From Streptomyces sp. HUAS 15-9 (GTDB lineage: Bacteria > Actinomycetota > Actinomycetes > Streptomycetales > Streptomycetaceae): a stretch of DNA of 64,000 bases. The notes below the pieces were generated by a model. That model saw nothing but the letters and a program-made list of their open reading frames with translations, was not told the DNA's origin and searched no databases. The translations under genes were made by a program, and so were the position numbers. Positions 61,401 to 64,000 of the stretch are shown here, piece after piece. Each line of letters begins with the position of its first letter. Within the stretch, counting starts at the first letter, position 1. The stretch lies in NCBI RefSeq assembly GCF_025642155.1, contig NZ_CP106798.1, positions 4,402,001-4,466,000 of the forward strand, written 5' to 3'.

Positions 61401-62035
61401 GTGCGCGGATTCTCGTCGTCGACAACTACGACAGCTTCGTCTTCAACCTGGTCCAGTACCTGTATCAGCTGGGCGCCGAGTGCGAGGTGCTGCGCAACGA
61501 CGAGGTGTCGACGGCGCACGCCCAGGACGGCTTCGACGGCGTGCTGCTGTCGCCGGGCCCCGGCACCCCCGAGGAGGCCGGCGTCTGCGTGGACATGGTC
61601 CGCCACTGCGCGGCCACCGAGGTGCCCGTCTTCGGCGTCTGCCTCGGCATGCAGTCGATGCAGGTGGCGTACGGCGGTGTGGTGGACCGCGCGCCGGAGC
61701 TGCTGCACGGGAAGACCTCCCTGGTCGAGCACGAGGGCAAGGGCGTCTTCGCCGGACTGCCCTCGCCCTTCACGGCGACCCGCTACCACTCGCTGGCCGC
61801 CGAGCCGGCCACGGTTCCGGCGGAACTGGAGGTCACGGCCCGTACCCACGACGGGATCATCATGGGCCTCAGACACCGTGAACTCCTGGTCGAGGGTGTG
61901 CAGTTCCACCCCGAGTCGGTGCTGACCGAGCACGGACACCGGATGCTGGCGAACTGGCTGGTGGAGTGCGGGGACCAGGGCGCGGTGGCGAGGTCGGCGG
62001 GGCTCGCCCCGGTGGTGGGCAGGGCCACGGCGTGA
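61397..62035 (+). CDS. pabA: Aminodeoxychorismate/anthranilate synthase glutaminase subunit
   Basis: Class I glutamine amidotransferase of 212 residues. Nucleophile Cys in FGVCLGMQSM and the His-Glu pair in VEGVQFHPESVL. VVDNYDSFVFNLVQYLYQLGAECEV is the PabA/TrpG N-terminus. It supplies ammonia for p-aminobenzoate or anthranilate synthesis. It overlaps genes on both sides (GTGA junctions). Confidence 0.93.
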   Translation: MSARILVVDNYDSFVFNLVQYLYQLGAECEVLRNDEVSTAHAQDGFDGVLLSPGPGTPEEAGVCVDMVRHCAATEVPVFGVCLGMQSMQVAYGGVVDRAPELLHGKTSLVEHEGKGVFAGLPSPFTATRYHSLAAEPATVPAELEVTARTHDGIIMGLRHRELLVEGVQFHPESVLTEHGHRMLANWLVECGDQGAVARSAGLAPVVGRATA

Positions 62036-63090
62036 CCGCGCTGCGCCCGGAGCGCGAGACCGATGCCTCGTACGGGGATCAGTCGTACGGGGCTTCCGGT
62101 GCGCTCGGGGACCAGTACGGGCAGGGGGGCTACTCAGAGCCGTACGTGCCTCCCGTCGACGACGAGACGGTGGCCCTCCGTCTGCCGGATCCGCCGCCGG
62201 GGGCCGGGAGCGGTGCCACATACGCCTCTGGCGCCTCATCCCCCTCCTCGGCCACCGGAACCCCGGTGGGCGGCCGGGCGGCCCGCAGAAAGGCCGCCAA
62301 GCGGCGCGGCGGGCGCCATGGCGGCGCGGCGAGGCAGGCGGAGCCGCGCGGGGAGGCGAACGGGCCCAGACCGCCGCTCTCCCGAGTGGAGGCCCGGCGC
62401 CAGGCGCGGGCGCGCAAGCCGGGTGCGGCCGTCGTCGCGAGCCGGGCGATAGGCGAGGTGTTCATCACCACCGGCGTGCTGATGCTGCTGTTCGTCACCT
62501 ACCAGCTGTGGTGGACGAACGTCCGGGCCCATGCGCAGGCGGGCGAGGAGACGAGCAGCCTGCAGAACGACTGGGCGAGCGGGAAGCGGGAACCGGGGAC
62601 GTTCGAGCCGGGGCAGGGGTTCGCCATCCTGCACATTCCCGAGCTGGACGTGGTGGCGCCGATAGCGGAGGGCGTCAGCAACAAGAGGGTGCTCGACAAG
62701 GGCATGGTGGGGCACTACGGCGAGGGCCCGCTGAAGACCGCGATGCCGAGCGCGAAGACCGGCAACTTCGGGCTGGCGGCGCACCGCAACACGCACGGCG
62801 AGCCGTTCCGGTACATCAACAGGCTCAAGCCGGGCGACGCCGTCGTGGTGGAGACCCAGGACACGTACTACGTCTACAAGATGACGTCGATGCTCCCGGT
62901 GACGGCGCCCAACAACACGAGCGTGCTGGACCCGATCCCCAGGGGGTCGGGCTTCACCCGGCCGGGCCGGTACATCACCCTCACCACGTGTACGCCGGAG
63001 TTCACCAGCAAGTACCGGTTGATCGTCTGGGGCAAGATGGTCGAGGAACGGCCGCGCAGCAAGGGCAAGCCGGATGCGCTCGTCGAGTAA
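62032..63090 (+). CDS. srtE: Class E sortase with long N-terminal cytosolic region
   Basis: Sortase of 352 residues. The N-terminal 140 residues are Gly/Pro/Arg-rich and basic (GRAARRKAAKRRGGRHGGAARQ). The anchor is VFITTGVLMLLFVTYQLWW. Catalytic His in FGLAAHRNTHGEPF, Cys in ITLTTCTPEFTSKYRLIVWG. It overlaps pabA by GTGA and is followed by a third sortase 13 bp on. Confidence 0.9.
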   Translation: MTALRPERETDASYGDQSYGASGALGDQYGQGGYSEPYVPPVDDETVALRLPDPPPGAGSGATYASGASSPSSATGTPVGGRAARRKAAKRRGGRHGGAARQAEPRGEANGPRPPLSRVEARRQARARKPGAAVVASRAIGEVFITTGVLMLLFVTYQLWWTNVRAHAQAGEETSSLQNDWASGKREPGTFEPGQGFAILHIPELDVVAPIAEGVSNKRVLDKGMVGHYGEGPLKTAMPSAKTGNFGLAAHRNTHGEPFRYINRLKPGDAVVVETQDTYYVYKMTSMLPVTAPNNTSVLDPIPRGSGFTRPGRYITLTTCTPEFTSKYRLIVWGKMVEERPRSKGKPDALVE

Positions 63091-63103
63091 GGGCAGATGA
63101 ACA

Positions 63104-63850
63104 GTGGCAGCGACCGCCGACGACACCGAAGAGCAGACGGACGCGCCGGAGGCGGCGCCGGTACGGCGGCGCCGGGACACCGGCCGTATCGCCACGGCCG
63201 TCAGCGTCTTCGGTGAACTTCTGATCACGTCGGGCCTGGTGCTCGGCCTGTTCGTCGTCTACTCCCTGTGGTGGACGAACGTCATCGCCGACCGGCAGGC
63301 GGACCGGCGCGGTGACAAGGTCCGCGACAGCTGGGCCCACGACAGCGGTCCCGGCGCGCTGGACACCAAGGACGGCATCGGCTTCCTGCACGTGCCGTCG
63401 ATGCACAACGGCGAGGTCCTGGTCGAGAAGGGCACGTCGACGGAGGTCCTGAACGACGGTGTGGCCGGCTACTACACGGACCCGGTGAAGGCGACCCTGC
63501 CCATGTCCGGCAAGAAGGGCAACTTCACCCTCGCCGCCCACCGCGACGGCCACGGCGCCAAGTTCCACAACATCGACAAGGTGGAGAAGGGCGACCCGGT
63601 CGTCTTCGAGACGAAGGACAAGTGGTACGTCTACAAGGTCTACGCCGTGCTCGACGAGACCTCGAAGTTCAACGTCAAGGTCCTCGCCCCGGTCCCGAAG
63701 GAATCCGGCAAGAAGAAGCCGGGCCACTACATCACCCTGACGACGTGCACGCCGGTCTACACGAGCCGGTACCGGTATGTGGTGTGGGGCGAACTGGTCC
63801 GCGTGGACAAGGTGGACAGCAAGCGGACACCGCCGGAGGAACTGCGCTGA
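63104..63850 (+). CDS. srtE: Class E sortase (third of three)
   Basis: Sortase of 248 residues with a short acidic N-terminus, anchor ELLITSGLVLGLFVVYSLWW, His in FTLAAHRDGHGAKF and Cys in ITLTTCTPVYTSRYRYVVWG. Very similar in plan to its upstream neighbour, so the pair probably arose by duplication. Confidence 0.9.
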   Translation: MAATADDTEEQTDAPEAAPVRRRRDTGRIATAVSVFGELLITSGLVLGLFVVYSLWWTNVIADRQADRRGDKVRDSWAHDSGPGALDTKDGIGFLHVPSMHNGEVLVEKGTSTEVLNDGVAGYYTDPVKATLPMSGKKGNFTLAAHRDGHGAKFHNIDKVEKGDPVVFETKDKWYVYKVYAVLDETSKFNVKVLAPVPKESGKKKPGHYITLTTCTPVYTSRYRYVVWGELVRVDKVDSKRTPPEELR

Positions 63851-63879
63851 CCGTTCGACGTGCGGTGATGTGACGAAGC

Positions 63880-63918
63880 AGAGCCCCGGTACTCCCGTGT
63901 GAGGAGTGCCGGGGCTCT
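63880..63918 (+). terminator. Terminator after the sortase operon
   Basis: Arms 63880-63895 (AGAGCCCCGGTACTCC) and 63903-63918 pair along 16 positions with one T-G pair. It may work in both directions, as the next gene is convergent. Confidence 0.8.
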
Positions 63919-63942
63919 GCTCTGTCGTGGGTGGCCGACCCG

Positions 63943-64000
63943 TCAGCCGCTGGTGCCGCCGAAGAGGGTCGCTCCGCCGTTGTTGCCGCCGTTGTTGCCG
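63943..64000 (-). CDS. 3' end of a probable Ser/Thr protein kinase gene (partial)
   Basis: Only the last 18 codons are in the window: GNNGGNNGGATLFGGTSG then TGA. The Gly/Asn-rich tail and location after the sortase/pabA genes fit the C-terminus of the PknB-like PASTA kinase found here in other Streptomyces, but the identification rests on synteny. Confidence 0.5.
   Translation of the reverse strand, partial: GNNGGNNGGATLFGGTSG

Overview
The window is the replication-origin region of a Streptomyces-type actinobacterial chromosome. The evidence is very high G+C, frequent GTG starts, Streptomyces-style DnaA boxes (TTGTCCACA and close variants), and the core order jag-yidC-yidD-rnpA-rpmH / dnaA-oriC-dnaN-gnd-recF-DUF721-gyrB-gyrA-DUF3566-tRNA-Ile. 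At the other end lie ppi-rhomboid-crgA-DUF881-class E sortases-pabA, and the C-terminal codons of a probable PknB-type kinase gene. Family names come from reading the sequence; no database search was run.

Layout. 0-16 kb: origin core. 16-30 kb, between tRNA-Ile and tRNA-Ala: a 1333-residue nSTAND/WD40 ATPase, an amidohydrolase-ferredoxin-FkbM methyltransferase operon, a GntR regulator coupled to a glycosyltransferase, a DLW-39 peptide, a secreted protein, a Ser/Thr kinase and an HTH regulator. 30-34 kb: a PP-loop (ArgG-like) ligase, a small protein and an EamA exporter, then an IS5-like MITE that abuts a decayed regulator. 34-55 kb: a mycofactocin and alcohol-oxidation locus. 55-64 kb: return to the core.

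The 34-55 kb locus is the most interesting part. mftA, B, C, D, E, a mycofactocin-type SDR and mftF make and decorate the peptide-derived redox cofactor, and a methyltransferase resembling MftM may methylate its glycan. An NDMA/mycofactocin-type methanol (alcohol) dehydrogenase and a second Fe-type alcohol dehydrogenase would oxidise alcohols. An ExaC-type aldehyde dehydrogenase with a DUF779 partner makes the acid, acetyl-CoA synthetase activates it, and a dedicated adenylate kinase could recycle the AMP. A MoxR ATPase and a CoxE-like VWA protein, both with His-rich stretches, probably mature an enzyme. Control is suggested by a GAF/winged-helix regulator, a two-component system, a palindromic operator present at two divergent promoters (three copies), and 11-bp direct repeats upstream of the aldehyde dehydrogenase and acsA.

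Three conserved genes (dnaA, the DUF3566 gene, the ArgG-like ligase) each carry an apparent one-base indel. Because dnaA is essential, uncorrected assembly errors are the likeliest cause. Mobile remnants include an IS200/IS605-type end with a candidate omega-RNA inside the mft operon, a CTAG-flanked MITE, and a degenerate relative of that MITE. Two parS-like sites and a DnaA-box cluster outside oriC fit the origin-proximal position.
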